A DNA stretch of 31,792 nt, from the NCBI GenBank assembly GCA_964524755.1, contig CAZGDR010000021.1, positions 1-31,792 on the forward strand, written 5' to 3'. The position numbers and the translations under genes are program-made. Every line of letters begins with the position of its first letter. Position 1 is the first letter of the stretch. Under the pieces are notes generated by a model. That model made no database searches. It saw only the letters and a list, made by a program, of their open reading frames with translations, and was not told where the DNA came from. This stretch comes from JAQVOO01 sp964524755. GTDB lineage: Bacteria; Spirochaetota; Spirochaetia; Sphaerochaetales; Sphaerochaetaceae. Positions 1-8,366 of the stretch are shown piece by piece.

Positions 1-434
1 TGTACGAACTGTTCTATAATCTCAAAGGCTTGTAAGTCTCTCACTAAGCCCATGGTTCCAGTCCGACAAAATGTACAGCCCATAGCGCAACCAACTTGGC
101 TGGAAAGACAAGCTGTTTTACGGTCATCTCTATCGGTGAGAAGGACACATTCTACTACAGCCCCATCATGTAATTGAACGGCAAGCTTCGTCGCTCCAGT
201 ATCATCAATTTGGGTATCGATGACTTCGCTGGAGGTTAAAGAGGGCATTGCCGTCTGCAGACGATGTCGTAACGGTTTAGGTAGGTCGGTCATTTCTGAA
301 AATTGAGAAGCACCGCGGATAAGCCATTGGAAGACTTGTCTCCCTTGATATAATTTTTCTAGACCTAGTGCGCCAAATATTTGATTGGGTTTCATCCCAT
401 AGAGGGTCTTTGGCATTTTCATTTGCTTTTCCAT
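1..434 (-). CDS. rlmN: 23S rRNA/tRNA adenine-C2 methyltransferase RlmN, 5' part only
   Basis: Reading the minus strand from an ATG at 434 gives 144 residues that run off the left edge, so only the N-terminal part of a protein of usually about 350 residues is present. RlmN is a radical SAM enzyme that methylates C2 of A2503 in 23S rRNA and A37 of some tRNAs. The sequence shows the small N-terminal helical region (LYQGRQVFQWL) followed by SSQVGCAMGCTFCRTGTMG, which holds the CxxxCxxC iron-sulfur motif typical of RlmN and Cfr. The start has a good AGGAGA site about eight bases upstream. The gene begins 23 bases after the OPT transporter stop on the same strand, so the two are probably co-transcribed. 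RlmN rather than Cfr is inferred from the housekeeping context; the C-terminal part that would settle it is outside the window. Confidence 0.93.
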   Translation of the reverse strand, partial: MEKQMKMPKTLYGMKPNQIFGALGLEKLYQGRQVFQWLIRGASQFSEMTDLPKPLRHRLQTAMPSLTSSEVIDTQIDDTGATKLAVQLHDGAVVECVLLTDRDDRKTACLSSQVGCAMGCTFCRTGTMGLVRDLQAFEIIEQFV

Positions 435-457
435 GCAGTGTTCTCCTTGCCAATAGT

Positions 458-2083
458 CTATGCGAACATGGCAATAATGGCCAGTAGGACACCAGTGATA
501 CCTTCTCCACCAAGGAAGCCGCTAGCTACTAACGAAGTTTTTTCTACTACTGTATCTTTTTTATTTTTTCCAACGAAAGCTTTAATTACTAAAAAGAGAA
601 GAGCTCCTATGCCCATGATAGAGGAGATATTAATCGGTAAATAGACCCCTAGGCCGAGAGTTGCAGCCGGGATTGTAAGGAGATAGAGGGCCAATCCAAT
701 ACTGGCTCCAATAACAAAAGCAGGGATGTGTCCTAGGCCTCCGACCATGGCTGTAACGGCCCGAGCTTGTGGTGCAGGGAGTAAATCGCTGCCAAAACCA
801 CCAAAGGCATCTTTGAGTACAAATAGGGCAATAACGGCTACTATGGAGCCCACCACGCCACCAATCCCTTCAGCTAAAATTTGAGTTGAAGGACGCGTGC
901 CAAGAAGATGTCCAGATTTTAGATCGTTCATCATATCGCCGGTAAGTCCACAAGCAACAGCTGTTACCCCTGCAATCGAGAAGGCTGCCAGTGTAGAGGG
1001 GTTCCAGATCACCTGGACAGCCAAAAGGACTAAGATGCCAAATATTTCCATCGGATTAATACCGGTTTGACCAGTTAACATAGCCGCCAGTTGGGTAGTG
1101 AGATAAATTCCAATGATAGTTACCACAGCCTGTAGAAATGTTATTTCAGATCCTGCGGTGAGCAGAATAAGGACGCCAACAATTATAGCTAATGCTATCC
1201 ACCGTATTTTTCCAGTAGGAAGGGTAAACACAGGTTTAGCAATTCTATTATTTCCCGTTTGACTCCATTGTCTAATTTTTTGGTAAGCAGTTTTTAGCAG
1301 TATCCCAATACCAGTACCTACCATGAGACCTATGCCCAGGTTTTGCCTGAAAAGATCTGCTGCTGCCATATCGGCAAATAAATTAGTCGCAATCCCGATA
1401 GGAGTGAGGAGCAAGTACCCGATCACAGCCCCTCCTAACCATACCAGAGAGAGGGTCGGTCCAATGATTGCACCAATTCCTGCGGCCATTGGAGAGACCC
1501 AGACGGAGACGGCGGGGATGAGAGCATTTCCTGCAAAGAGGACTAAGACGGCGGGTATAAGAGGAATTCCATCGCGGAATATGGTGAATAAGGCGCTGAG
1601 GCCCATGCAGATAAATAGTAGAGCAGCCCCTTTGCCTTTAGTCGTGCCAGCGATGAGGGTGTTATAGGCAGCTTGACCCATTGGGTAAGGGAGTTTTTCT
1701 TCAACAATGTAGCGCTGGCGGGCAAACACAGTAAAGAGTGTACCCAATAGAGCTCCCGAAACTGTAATAATGAAAATTGAGAAAGGTTTCACTTGGGCTT
1801 CTGCATTTAGCATCCAGATGCCTGGTAAGGTAAAGGCTATTCCTCCGGCAACCATGGCTCCTGCACTCATTATGGTATGGGTAATATTTATTTCCTGCAA
1901 AGAAGAGTTTTTGAACCGTCGTAGAATGGTAAGGCTTACCACAGTTACAAACACAGTTGGCCAAGGGAGCGCTCCCATGCGTAGGGCTACATAGATTGAA
2001 CTGCTGGTTATAATGATTAAGCCTAAAAGACCAATGATAAGACCCCTTAGAGTCAATTGTGGATCGACAGAAGATTTTTCCAT
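458..2083 (-). CDS. OPT family oligopeptide/metal-chelate transporter
   Basis: A 541-residue, highly hydrophobic protein with about 14-16 predicted membrane segments along its whole length. The N-terminus (LTLRGLIIGLLGLIIITSSS then YVALRMGALPWPTVFV) and the middle segment PYPMGQAAYNTLIAGTTKG have the look of prokaryotic OPT family carriers, which import oligopeptides or metal-chelator complexes across the inner membrane; the substrate cannot be told from sequence. The start at 2083 is supported by GGAGG nine bases upstream. A probable promoter with an extended -10 lies just upstream. rlmN follows after 23 bases. The length is at the shorter end for the family but no domain appears missing. 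Confidence 0.88.
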   Translation of the reverse strand: MEKSSVDPQLTLRGLIIGLLGLIIITSSSIYVALRMGALPWPTVFVTVVSLTILRRFKNSSLQEINITHTIMSAGAMVAGGIAFTLPGIWMLNAEAQVKPFSIFIITVSGALLGTLFTVFARQRYIVEEKLPYPMGQAAYNTLIAGTTKGKGAALLFICMGLSALFTIFRDGIPLIPAVLVLFAGNALIPAVSVWVSPMAAGIGAIIGPTLSLVWLGGAVIGYLLLTPIGIATNLFADMAAADLFRQNLGIGLMVGTGIGILLKTAYQKIRQWSQTGNNRIAKPVFTLPTGKIRWIALAIIVGVLILLTAGSEITFLQAVVTIIGIYLTTQLAAMLTGQTGINPMEIFGILVLLAVQVIWNPSTLAAFSIAGVTAVACGLTGDMMNDLKSGHLLGTRPSTQILAEGIGGVVGSIVAVIALFVLKDAFGGFGSDLLPAPQARAVTAMVGGLGHIPAFVIGASIGLALYLLTIPAATLGLGVYLPINISSIMGIGALLFLVIKAFVGKNKKDTVVEKTSLVASGFLGGEGITGVLLAIIAMFA

Positions 2084-2112
2084 TTTTTATATCCTCCAAC
2101 TCGCGATGGCAT

Positions 2113-2141
2113 ATCATATCAGGTTGACGGAAAATGGTTAA
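2113..2141 (-). promoter_or_regulatory. Probable sigma-70 promoter of the OPT transporter gene
   Basis: On the minus strand TTAACC is followed after 17 bases by TATGAT, and the -10 carries the extended TGN element (TGATATGAT). It lies about 30 bases before the ATG at 2083. Seen by eye only. Confidence 0.5.
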
Positions 2142-2241
2142 GTGTCGACAAAAGAAGGGTGGTTTGTAACGTTTCTTTGGAAAATATGTTTTCCTATTAG
2201 TGCTAGAGTGGTTGTTCGCAAAAAAAAGTAGTATCATATAG

Positions 2242-2247
2242 TATAAT
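2242..2247 (+). promoter_or_regulatory. Consensus -10 box upstream of the small secreted protein
   Basis: A perfect TATAAT lies about 38 bases before the ATG at 2285, preceded by an A-rich stretch (eight or nine A at 2220-2228). No convincing -35 hexamer sits at 16-18 bases, so the exact promoter boundaries are unsure. Confidence 0.4.
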
Positions 2248-2284
2248 ACGATAAAGGGAACTATTCCCAAAGGAGATGATTCGT

Positions 2285-2549
2285 ATGAAGAAAATGTTGA
2301 TAGTAATGGCTCTTATTCTCATTATCGCTCTTCCTCTTTCTGCGGCGAACTATGCAAAACCAAATGGAGCAGGTGCTGGTATTACCCTCGGTTATCCTAC
2401 CGGNNNNNNNNNNNNNNNNNNNNNNNNNNNNNNNNNNNNNNNNNNNNNNNNNNNNNNNNNNNNNNNNNNNNNNNNNNNNNNNNNNNNNNNNNNNNNNNNN
2501 NNNATTTAGTTTCAAGGGTGGCCTTGGTGCTATCTGGTATTTTAGTTAG
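2285..2549 (+). CDS. Small secreted, probably outer-membrane beta-barrel protein, interrupted by assembly gap
   Basis: The ATG at 2285 has AGGAGA eight bases upstream; an ATG at 2276 overlaps that site and is unlikely. The first 39 codons give a signal peptide (MKKMLIVMALILIIALPLSA, cleavage near SAA) and then GAGAGITLGYPTG, a glycine-rich start of a type common in small spirochaetal barrel proteins, where a similar G-x-x-x-G-x-P-T-G stretch is followed by strands. A run of 100 N follows. After it, one frame reads FSFKGGLGAIWYFS and stops, which looks like a last amphipathic strand. The bases before (119) and after (46) the gap sum to a multiple of three, so the two parts join in frame only if the true gap is a multiple of three; 100 is a placeholder. 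Barrel assignment is inference. Confidence 0.6.
2404..2503. other. Assembly gap of 100 N
   Basis: Exactly 100 N, the usual placeholder for a scaffold gap of unknown size. It falls inside the small secreted protein gene. Confidence 0.99.
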
Positions 2550-2572
2550 AGCGACATAACTCTCTATATGAC

Positions 2573-2606
2573 ACTGGCCACGGTAGAATCTTCTGCTGTG
2601 GTCAGT
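2573..2606. terminator. Hairpin between convergent genes, probable bidirectional terminator
   Basis: ACTGGCCAC at 2573-2581 pairs with GTGGTCAGT at 2598-2606 (nine pairs, one G-U), with an inner AGA/TCT extension. TTTAGTTTAAA follows on the plus side. It ends at the base next to the hflX stop codon and can serve both the small secreted protein gene and hflX. Confidence 0.6.
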
Positions 2607-3848
2607 TTAGTTTAAAAATGGTTCTAACTTAGAGATAAGATACTTAGGAACTCTCGCCACTACCTGTATCCCTTCATCAGGATAATCAATTGAAATAATT
2701 GTGGCACTGTTGCGTAATAATGCTACGAGATCGTGGCGGGAATGGGGAAAGAAATAGGACAATTCAGGGTGTGACTGATACGAAGTTTCCTCCATCGCGA
2801 GCAACAACTGGTCTATACCAGTACCTTCTTTAATTGAACCGCTAATAGCTTCAGGATGCTCACTTATAAGCTTGAACACGGAAAAGGTATCGTGAACTTT
2901 GTCCATTTTATTAATGAACACCACCATCGGTTTCCCTTCTGCGCCCAGCGAGGCTAAGACTTGCATCGTCGTCTCATAACACTGCAACATATCGGGATGT
3001 GAAGCATCTACGACATGAATAATAAAGTCACTAAAAGCCGCTTCTTCTAAGGTTGACTTGAAAGCCTCCACCAACTGGTGAGGCAAATCACTGACGAAAC
3101 CGACAGTGTCAGTCGCTAAAATCTCGCCGCCATTAGGCATAGGAATACGTCGGGTGGTTGGATCGAGGGTGGCAAACAGTTTGTTTTCTACAAAGGCATC
3201 GCTATTGGCGAGGGTATTTAACAAAGATGATTTTCCAGCATTTGTATACCCCACAATAGCTGCTGTTACCGTGGGATTATCATCACGGTTTTTTCTTTGT
3301 ACCGTACGTTGGGCTTCCACCTTGAGCAATTCTTTTTTGAGGGAAGCTATCCGGTCAGTGACCAATCTTCGGTCAATTTCTAACTGGGTTTCTCCCTTAT
3401 CACGAGTCCCTCTCGTTCCTCCGCGCTGGCGAGAAAGATGTGTCCATTTGCGGGTCAGACGGGGCAATGAATATTCTTGACGGGCTAGGGCGACTTGGAG
3501 TACGGCCTCTTTAGTCGTAGCTCGATCACTAAATATCTGCAGGATAACTTCCTGACGATCAATGACAGCCAGATCCATTTTTTGTTCGAGGTTCCGCTGT
3601 ACACGGGGTTGGAGATCGCGATCAAAGATGATGCAGTCGGCTTTGTGTTCTTCGGCTATAACTTCTAATTCAGCTACTTTTCCGGATCCTATCATAGTGG
3701 ATGGGTTTATGTTGCGTAAGGGAACAATGAGTGAACCAACGATTTGTGCTCCCATAGTTTGTACAAGGCTCATTAGCTCTTCTAAACGGGCTTCAGCACG
3801 GCGAGTATCCTCACCCTGTTCTCTAGTTGTTACGACGAGGACCTTCAT
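2607..3848 (-). CDS. hflX: GTPase HflX, ribosome-associated
   Basis: 413 residues, normal for HflX, a GTPase that binds the 50S subunit and rescues or splits stalled ribosomes. The HflX N-terminal domain (about 1-140) is followed by the glycine-rich linker GGTRGTRDKGETQLEIDRR at about 143-161, the G1 loop GYTNAGKSS at 200-208, G3 in DTVGFVSDLPHQLVEAF and G4 NKMD. The ATG at 3848 has only a modest AGGA site five or six bases upstream. It is divergent from ychF, another ribosome-associated GTPase, with 135 bases between the start codons. I see no clear promoter for it. Confidence 0.96.
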   Translation of the reverse strand: MKVLVVTTREQGEDTRRAEARLEELMSLVQTMGAQIVGSLIVPLRNINPSTMIGSGKVAELEVIAEEHKADCIIFDRDLQPRVQRNLEQKMDLAVIDRQEVILQIFSDRATTKEAVLQVALARQEYSLPRLTRKWTHLSRQRGGTRGTRDKGETQLEIDRRLVTDRIASLKKELLKVEAQRTVQRKNRDDNPTVTAAIVGYTNAGKSSLLNTLANSDAFVENKLFATLDPTTRRIPMPNGGEILATDTVGFVSDLPHQLVEAFKSTLEEAAFSDFIIHVVDASHPDMLQCYETTMQVLASLGAEGKPMVVFINKMDKVHDTFSVFKLISEHPEAISGSIKEGTGIDQLLLAMEETSYQSHPELSYFFPHSRHDLVALLRNSATIISIDYPDEGIQVVARVPKYLISKLEPFLN

Positions 3849-3904
3849 TCGATCCTGCTTAATTTCTATGAGCGTATTGTCTATAATAAAGTAAACTCCT
3901 TAGG

Positions 3905-3933
3905 TTGCCTCATATAGGCGGTGACCTTATACT
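3905..3933 (+). promoter_or_regulatory. Probable sigma-70 promoter of ychF
   Basis: TTGCCT and TATACT are separated by 17 bases, and the -10 ends 50 bases before the ychF ATG. Confidence 0.55.
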
Positions 3934-3983
3934 TTATTATATGCTATACTCCACGCTTATTACAAGCATTCAAAGAGGTTCCT

Positions 3984-5090
3984 ATGGGTCTTAACTGTGG
4001 TATTGTTGGACTGCCAAATGTTGGTAAGTCTACTATTTTTTCAGCGCTCTCCTCAGCCCCTGCTGAGGCAGCAAATTATCCTTTCTGTACTATTAATCCG
4101 AATATTGGCATGGTCAGTGTGCCGGATTCTCGACTAGATAAGATTGTAGAACTCATTCCAACCGATCGGGTTATTCCGGCTGTGGTTGAATTTGTCGATA
4201 TTGCCGGTTTGGTAGCAGGTGCTTCCAAAGGTGAAGGACTCGGGAATCGATTCTTGGCTTCTATTCGCGAAGTTGGAGTCCTGGTTCATGTTGTTCGCTG
4301 TTTTGATGATCCTGATATCGTACACGTTTCTAACCGGATTGATCCGGCTGATGATATCGATATTATAAATATTGAATTGGCATTGGCCGATCTTGAAACA
4401 GTCGATAAACGGTACCAGAAAATGTCAAAGTTAACCCGTCTGGACAAAGAGGCTGCTAAACAAGCCACTAAAGTTCTTCCTATTTTAGAAAAATTGATCG
4501 AGGCTCTCGGCAATGGAATCGCTGCCCGTAATCTTGGATTTACGCAAGAAGAACTTGCCTTAGTCTATGATCTTCACCTCATAACTCTCAAACCTATGAT
4601 CTATGTGTGTAACATTGATGAAGAGAGTCTCAATGCGGAGAACCCGCATGTAACAGTTGTACAAGAAATTGCAAAAGCTGAGGGGGCTGAAGTTGTCAGT
4701 ATTTGCGGCAAGATCGAAGCCGAGATAGCATCTTTTGAAACGCAAGAAGAGCGTGCTGAATTTCTTGATGCCGTGGGCCTGGAAGAATCAGGTTTAGTGC
4801 AATTGATTCATACCGGCTATCGTACATTGGGGTTGCGGACCTTCTTCACTGCCGGAAGTGATGAAAATAGGGCTTGGACCTTCAATGCTGGCGATAAAGC
4901 GCCGCAGGCCGCTGGAGTTATCCATACTGACTTTGAGCGCGGATTCATTAAAGCTGAAGTGTACCATTGTACAGATTTGTTTACATATGGCAGTGAGCAG
5001 AAGTTGCGTGAAGCAGGCAAGTTGCGTATAGAGGGCAAAGAATATGAAGTGCGAGATGGAGACGTTATGCACTTCCGTTTCAACGTATGA
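3984..5090 (+). CDS. ychF: Ribosome-binding ATPase YchF (Obg family)
   Basis: The protein from ATG 3984 is 368 residues, the usual length for YchF. An upstream in-frame ATG at 3921 is rejected because the conserved start MGLNCGIVGLPNVGKST has its own AGAGG site five bases upstream. YchF is an Obg-like P-loop protein that prefers ATP and binds the ribosome. Visible are the G1 loop GLPNVGKST (residues 9-17), G3 DIAGLV, the altered G4 region YVCNIDEES, where NxxE replaces NKxD as in the family, a central helical hairpin, and the C-terminal TGS domain (TFFTAG to the end VRDGDVMHFRFNV). Its stop directly abuts the stop of the convergent lipoprotein gene. Confidence 0.97.
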   Translation: MGLNCGIVGLPNVGKSTIFSALSSAPAEAANYPFCTINPNIGMVSVPDSRLDKIVELIPTDRVIPAVVEFVDIAGLVAGASKGEGLGNRFLASIREVGVLVHVVRCFDDPDIVHVSNRIDPADDIDIINIELALADLETVDKRYQKMSKLTRLDKEAAKQATKVLPILEKLIEALGNGIAARNLGFTQEELALVYDLHLITLKPMIYVCNIDEESLNAENPHVTVVQEIAKAEGAEVVSICGKIEAEIASFETQEERAEFLDAVGLEESGLVQLIHTGYRTLGLRTFFTAGSDENRAWTFNAGDKAPQAAGVIHTDFERGFIKAEVYHCTDLFTYGSEQKLREAGKLRIEGKEYEVRDGDVMHFRFNV

Positions 5091-5825
5091 TTACCAAGTT
5101 ACGCTAAATCTGATAGGCTCAGCTAGCAAAAGAAATTCGATCAGGGGTATATCAAAGCGAATGGAGTTTGGACTTTCTAATACGCCGCCTTGGTGTTGAC
5201 GAATGATGGAAGGGGCTGTTATGCGCAATGATATCATACTATCGTTGATAGAGGGGGGACCGTCTTCTCCCAGAATATAGCTGATCATGTCCAAATATTC
5301 CTCTTCAGACATCCCTTCGTTATAAAGAGGACCGAAGGTCTCAAAATTAGGATCGGCTAGGAAGGGGATGATGCGGGTGAGTTGTGGATAGTTCTCTAGA
5401 TCGAGATAAATTGTCAGCCTTGTTTGCCTTCCCACCTCTCTAATGGTGAAGATGCTTTGTGGTTCTCGTTTGTTTAGGTCGTTCAGTAACTGCTCGAGAC
5501 TAGAAAAAGTAAAATCAATAAAATAGCCATTGTCTCCAATTTTCATATTAGAAATATTGGTGGCGCTTGTCGTTTGATGCAATTGTTGGATGAAGTTATC
5601 TATACTGGCATCCATTATCGATTGGTCTTCTTGTTCAGGGGTGAAGGGTTCAAAGTCTTCTAAAACAGCTAGGAAGAAGTCGTAGGTATATAAATCTGTA
5701 GTAGCCCATCCTGATCGGTTCTGTGAAATATTCAATCCTTGCTGCATCACACAACCACTGGAAGTCACGAGAACTCCAATCAGGATTACCAGTAGATATT
5801 TTTGTAGGAATCTTTGACTTTTCAT
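5091..5825 (-). CDS. Putative lipoprotein of unknown function
   Basis: 244 residues. The N-terminus is a lipoprotein signal: positive MKSQRFLQKY, a hydrophobic stretch, then VTSSGC with the lipidated cysteine at residue 25, a relaxed lipobox of the kind accepted in spirochaetes. I do not recognise the mature part. It is acidic and mixed alpha/beta in appearance, with no transmembrane helix after the signal. It contains DNGYFIDFTFSSLEQLLNDL and a strand-rich C-terminus ending EPIRFSVTW. The gene is the last of a minus-strand unit after the LiaF-like and radical SAM genes (40-base gap to the latter), so it may be co-expressed with them. Its stop codon directly touches that of ychF. AGGCAG precedes the ATG. 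Confidence 0.8.
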   Translation of the reverse strand: MKSQRFLQKYLLVILIGVLVTSSGCVMQQGLNISQNRSGWATTDLYTYDFFLAVLEDFEPFTPEQEDQSIMDASIDNFIQQLHQTTSATNISNMKIGDNGYFIDFTFSSLEQLLNDLNKREPQSIFTIREVGRQTRLTIYLDLENYPQLTRIIPFLADPNFETFGPLYNEGMSEEEYLDMISYILGEDGPPSINDSMISLRITAPSIIRQHQGGVLESPNSIRFDIPLIEFLLLAEPIRFSVTW

Positions 5826-5865
5826 TGCCTGCCTCTTTTTGATGGTATAAGTATAACCGATATTC

Positions 5866-7521
5866 TCAGAGATAACTCGCTATTTCTTCAACATAGATAA
5901 TTCCTTCATGCATGAAAATTCCGTAGGGACGACTTGCTGAACTTGCTTTATAATTTTTTGTAAATTCTGCTAAGCTCATTCTATCAAGCAACGCCAAATC
6001 ATCGGCATCATAATGAAGATTTACAACAGGACTTTCTCCTGTCTCCTGGAAGTGAATAATACCTTGGTGGAGCTCCATATAACTCAGCAGAGCAGGGAGC
6101 AACGAAACGCACCCTTGTTGTTGATACAGGTGGGTGATGAAGGCATCCTGTGTTTCGAAGATCTCTTCATCTGCAAACACTGGGTGTGTAGTAGTATACC
6201 TAATAAAAGCTTCTAATAACTCAACTGGGCGCATCCCAACACCATTACAGGCTGCGTGAAACCACATTACAGCCTGACCACGCGTGTAGAACTGGTCACA
6301 CGCCTCTTTTAAGACTAAAGCCTCTGCTATATCTTCTGCATTCATGCTGGGGCTCTCTAGTAATAAGTAGGGACTTTCTGTTTGGTGGACTAATCCTAAC
6401 TTTGGCGCATCCTGGGCCAATTGTGTGCCAGGGAGGAGGGCGAGGAGAAAAATATCTAGATTGCTCGGCTTACAAGAAAGAGCATAATCAAGGCTCTCTT
6501 TATAAGAAGAAAGAGTATCAGAAGGGAGACCGATAATAAGGTCTAAGCCAAAAACAACACCCTCTTCATTCAATAAAGCTATATTCTTGGAAAAGAGCTT
6601 TGCGTTGAAATCGCGCCCTATATGACTGAGAACTTTTTGATTGCTACTTTGCAGACCAATTTGGAGTGAGCAATAAAGCTGAGCAAAAAGCTGAACCATC
6701 TGCGGGGTTAACAACTCCGCTCGTACTTCAAAAGTAATATGCATATCAGGGGGTGCATGATCGCATAAGAGCGTTAGGCGTTCAATGGTAAGCTTTTTAT
6801 TCATATTAAACGTGGGATCTAATACGAAAACATGCTTAACCGCATGGGAAATAAGGAGCTGCAGCTCCTGTTCTATACGGTCCATGGGATAATTACGTAC
6901 TGATCGATTGCCCCGTGATTCGAAGCAAAATGTGCACTGGTAGGGACATCCTCTAGTCATTTCCCACAAAACTCCATCATATTCACTAGGATTGGCGATG
7001 CCGGTGAGGAGTGGAGATGCGAGTAAAGCAAGATCTTTAGGGTGACTCGGACCATGGGCTACCTTTTTAGTTGTGATTCCCCGCCCTTGAGGCTCCTCCC
7101 CTTTTAAAAGAAGAGAAACAGCCTCCACCACTGTCTCTTCGCCTTCACCTAAAATGAGAAAATCTAAGCCAGAATTCAATAGTTGTGTAGGATGGGCCCC
7201 TGCTTCAGGACCTCCTGCATAGATTTTGGTATGAGGCGATTTTTCAAGCTGGAAAGCTTCTAGAAATTGGTCAAACCAAGGACGGTTGTAGAGGTAGAGA
7301 GAAATTCCTATGAGGTCGCAGTGCATAGCAGCAATTTCTTTTGCAGCTCGGCGTGGGTGGTCAGTATCACCAATGAAGTGGGAAAGCCCCACCTCAATGG
7401 TATCTTTGAGGGCTTCCTCAGTTCTTAGGGCGGTAAGAATAGACAAGGCTCCTAAGGGATAGGCCAACGGAGATTGTTCAATGGCACAAGCGACAAGTTG
7501 AATTCGGTATGGTCTTTTCAT
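5866..7521 (-). CDS. B12-binding-type radical SAM protein
   Basis: 551 residues. The N-terminal part (about 1-150) has the layout of a cobalamin-binding-like Rossmann domain: PLGALSILTAL near residue 22, DLIGISLYLYN near 69, YAGGPEAGAHP at 101-111 and FLILGEGEETV. No histidine of the DxHxxG type is obvious, so cobalamin binding is uncertain. The radical SAM core follows with CPYQCTFC, cysteines 192, 196 and 199, then FVLDPTFN and FEVRAELLTP strands. The C-terminal 150 residues have no domain I can name. Substrate unknown. The start is one base after the LiaF-like stop, suggesting translational coupling; it has no close Shine-Dalgarno site, only GGGGGAG about 15 bases upstream. Confidence 0.88.
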   Translation of the reverse strand: MKRPYRIQLVACAIEQSPLAYPLGALSILTALRTEEALKDTIEVGLSHFIGDTDHPRRAAKEIAAMHCDLIGISLYLYNRPWFDQFLEAFQLEKSPHTKIYAGGPEAGAHPTQLLNSGLDFLILGEGEETVVEAVSLLLKGEEPQGRGITTKKVAHGPSHPKDLALLASPLLTGIANPSEYDGVLWEMTRGCPYQCTFCFESRGNRSVRNYPMDRIEQELQLLISHAVKHVFVLDPTFNMNKKLTIERLTLLCDHAPPDMHITFEVRAELLTPQMVQLFAQLYCSLQIGLQSSNQKVLSHIGRDFNAKLFSKNIALLNEEGVVFGLDLIIGLPSDTLSSYKESLDYALSCKPSNLDIFLLALLPGTQLAQDAPKLGLVHQTESPYLLLESPSMNAEDIAEALVLKEACDQFYTRGQAVMWFHAACNGVGMRPVELLEAFIRYTTTHPVFADEEIFETQDAFITHLYQQQGCVSLLPALLSYMELHQGIIHFQETGESPVVNLHYDADDLALLDRMSLAEFTKNYKASSASRPYGIFMHEGIIYVEEIASYL

Positions 7522-7522
7522 C

Positions 7523-8236
7523 TTATGTAATATCTACTCCCCCAAACACTGCCAAGCAGCGCACAGTCACAGTTGGTGCATCACTATCTAAAGGTTCACG
7601 TGCTTTATTATCTACTCCTCCAAAAAGAGGGGTAGCTTTAGTAACGACACGCACTGTAGGGGGAAAGCGAAGATCAATCCCACCAAAGATAGCTGAGGCA
7701 TCAACCATAATATCGCCCTTGATTTGTGCATCTCGGAAGTCGGCACTAAGCCCACCGAATAAGGCCAACAGTGTACACCCATCCAAATCATCGGTTGTAT
7801 TATGAATTTCCTGGCCTGAAAAAATAGCAGTATAACTAGGATTGAAAGCTGCATCCTGTTTAGCTGAGGTTGAAAAAGCATGCTGACGTCTTGCATGTGG
7901 GTTTTCTGTATTGGTAGTGTCGCTCTTGCGGGGGAAAAAGATAAACAGCAAACCAAATATTATGATTACACCACCAGCAATAAATGTATTTGGTACCCCT
8001 TTCGGAACCCACCCGCGTTGGTTGCCTAAAAGCCAGAGACCCACTAAAAGGAGTCCGAAATTTCCTAGCTTTACCCCATCTTTGAGTACTGAGGAGATAG
8101 CTATAAGTATGATTGGTAGAGTCCACCAACCCTTAAAAAATAGGGAGAATTTGACATTTGCTGCATGTAATATTAGGTTAAGGCCTACTAGGATTATAAT
8201 AAGTCCAATCAGTAGCTTGGCAGTATTTTGCTTCAT
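7523..8236 (-). CDS. LiaF-like membrane protein
   Basis: 237 residues from ATG 8236. A longer version from TTG 8272 would use the -35 box as its start codon, so I reject it. Four hydrophobic segments lie at about 5-23, 31-50, 57-70 and 82-100 (LiaI/LiaF-type membrane region). After a polar linker comes a strand-rich domain with four FGG turns (LALFGGLSADF, SAIFGGIDLRF, TPLFGGVD, LAVFGGVDIT), as in the C-terminal LiaF/toast-rack domain. In Firmicutes LiaF restrains the cell-envelope sensor LiaS, but no two-component genes are next to it here, so the role is unknown; envelope stress is a guess. No Shine-Dalgarno site lies near the ATG, and promoter geometry suggests a leaderless message. The radical SAM gene follows after one base. 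Confidence 0.8.
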   Translation of the reverse strand: MKQNTAKLLIGLIIILVGLNLILHAANVKFSLFFKGWWTLPIILIAISSVLKDGVKLGNFGLLLVGLWLLGNQRGWVPKGVPNTFIAGGVIIIFGLLFIFFPRKSDTTNTENPHARRQHAFSTSAKQDAAFNPSYTAIFSGQEIHNTTDDLDGCTLLALFGGLSADFRDAQIKGDIMVDASAIFGGIDLRFPPTVRVVTKATPLFGGVDNKAREPLDSDAPTVTVRCLAVFGGVDIT

Positions 8237-8242
8237 GCGACT

Positions 8243-8272
8243 ATTGTGTCCAGATTCTGCATCCACTGTCAA
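8243..8272 (-). promoter_or_regulatory. Probable promoter of the LiaF-like gene, leaderless geometry
   Basis: On the minus strand TTGACA (8272-8267) is followed after 18 bases by CACAAT (8248-8243), and the ATG begins exactly six bases after the -10. Its -35 is one arm of the palindrome shared with the topA promoter. Confidence 0.5.
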
Positions 8273-8281
8273 TCGTTGACA
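8267..8281. repeat. Palindrome holding both divergent -35 boxes
   Basis: TGTCAA-TCG-TTGACA is a perfect inverted repeat. Each arm is the consensus -35 of one of two divergent promoters (LiaF-like gene and topA). A second inverted repeat, ACTGT-GT-ACAGT at 8284-8295, lies in the spacer of the topA promoter. Confidence 0.7.
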
Positions 8282-8304
8282 AAACTGTGTACAGTTCCTA
8301 TAAC
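8276..8304 (+). promoter_or_regulatory. Strong sigma-70 promoter of topA
   Basis: Consensus TTGACA at 8276-8281, a 17-base spacer and TATAAC at 8299-8304, about 60 bases before the topA start. Confidence 0.72.
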
Positions 8305-8366
8305 TGTAGTTCTTGCGTTGTCATATATCGTATTACTGACCACGTTGGATACAAAGGATGAATACC

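Noticed and set aside
8236..8272. TTG start at 8272 for the LiaF-like gene, adding 12 residues
   Set aside because: The TTG is the first half of a consensus TTGACA -35 box and the added residues do not look like the start of a membrane protein; ATG 8236 fits the family N-terminus.
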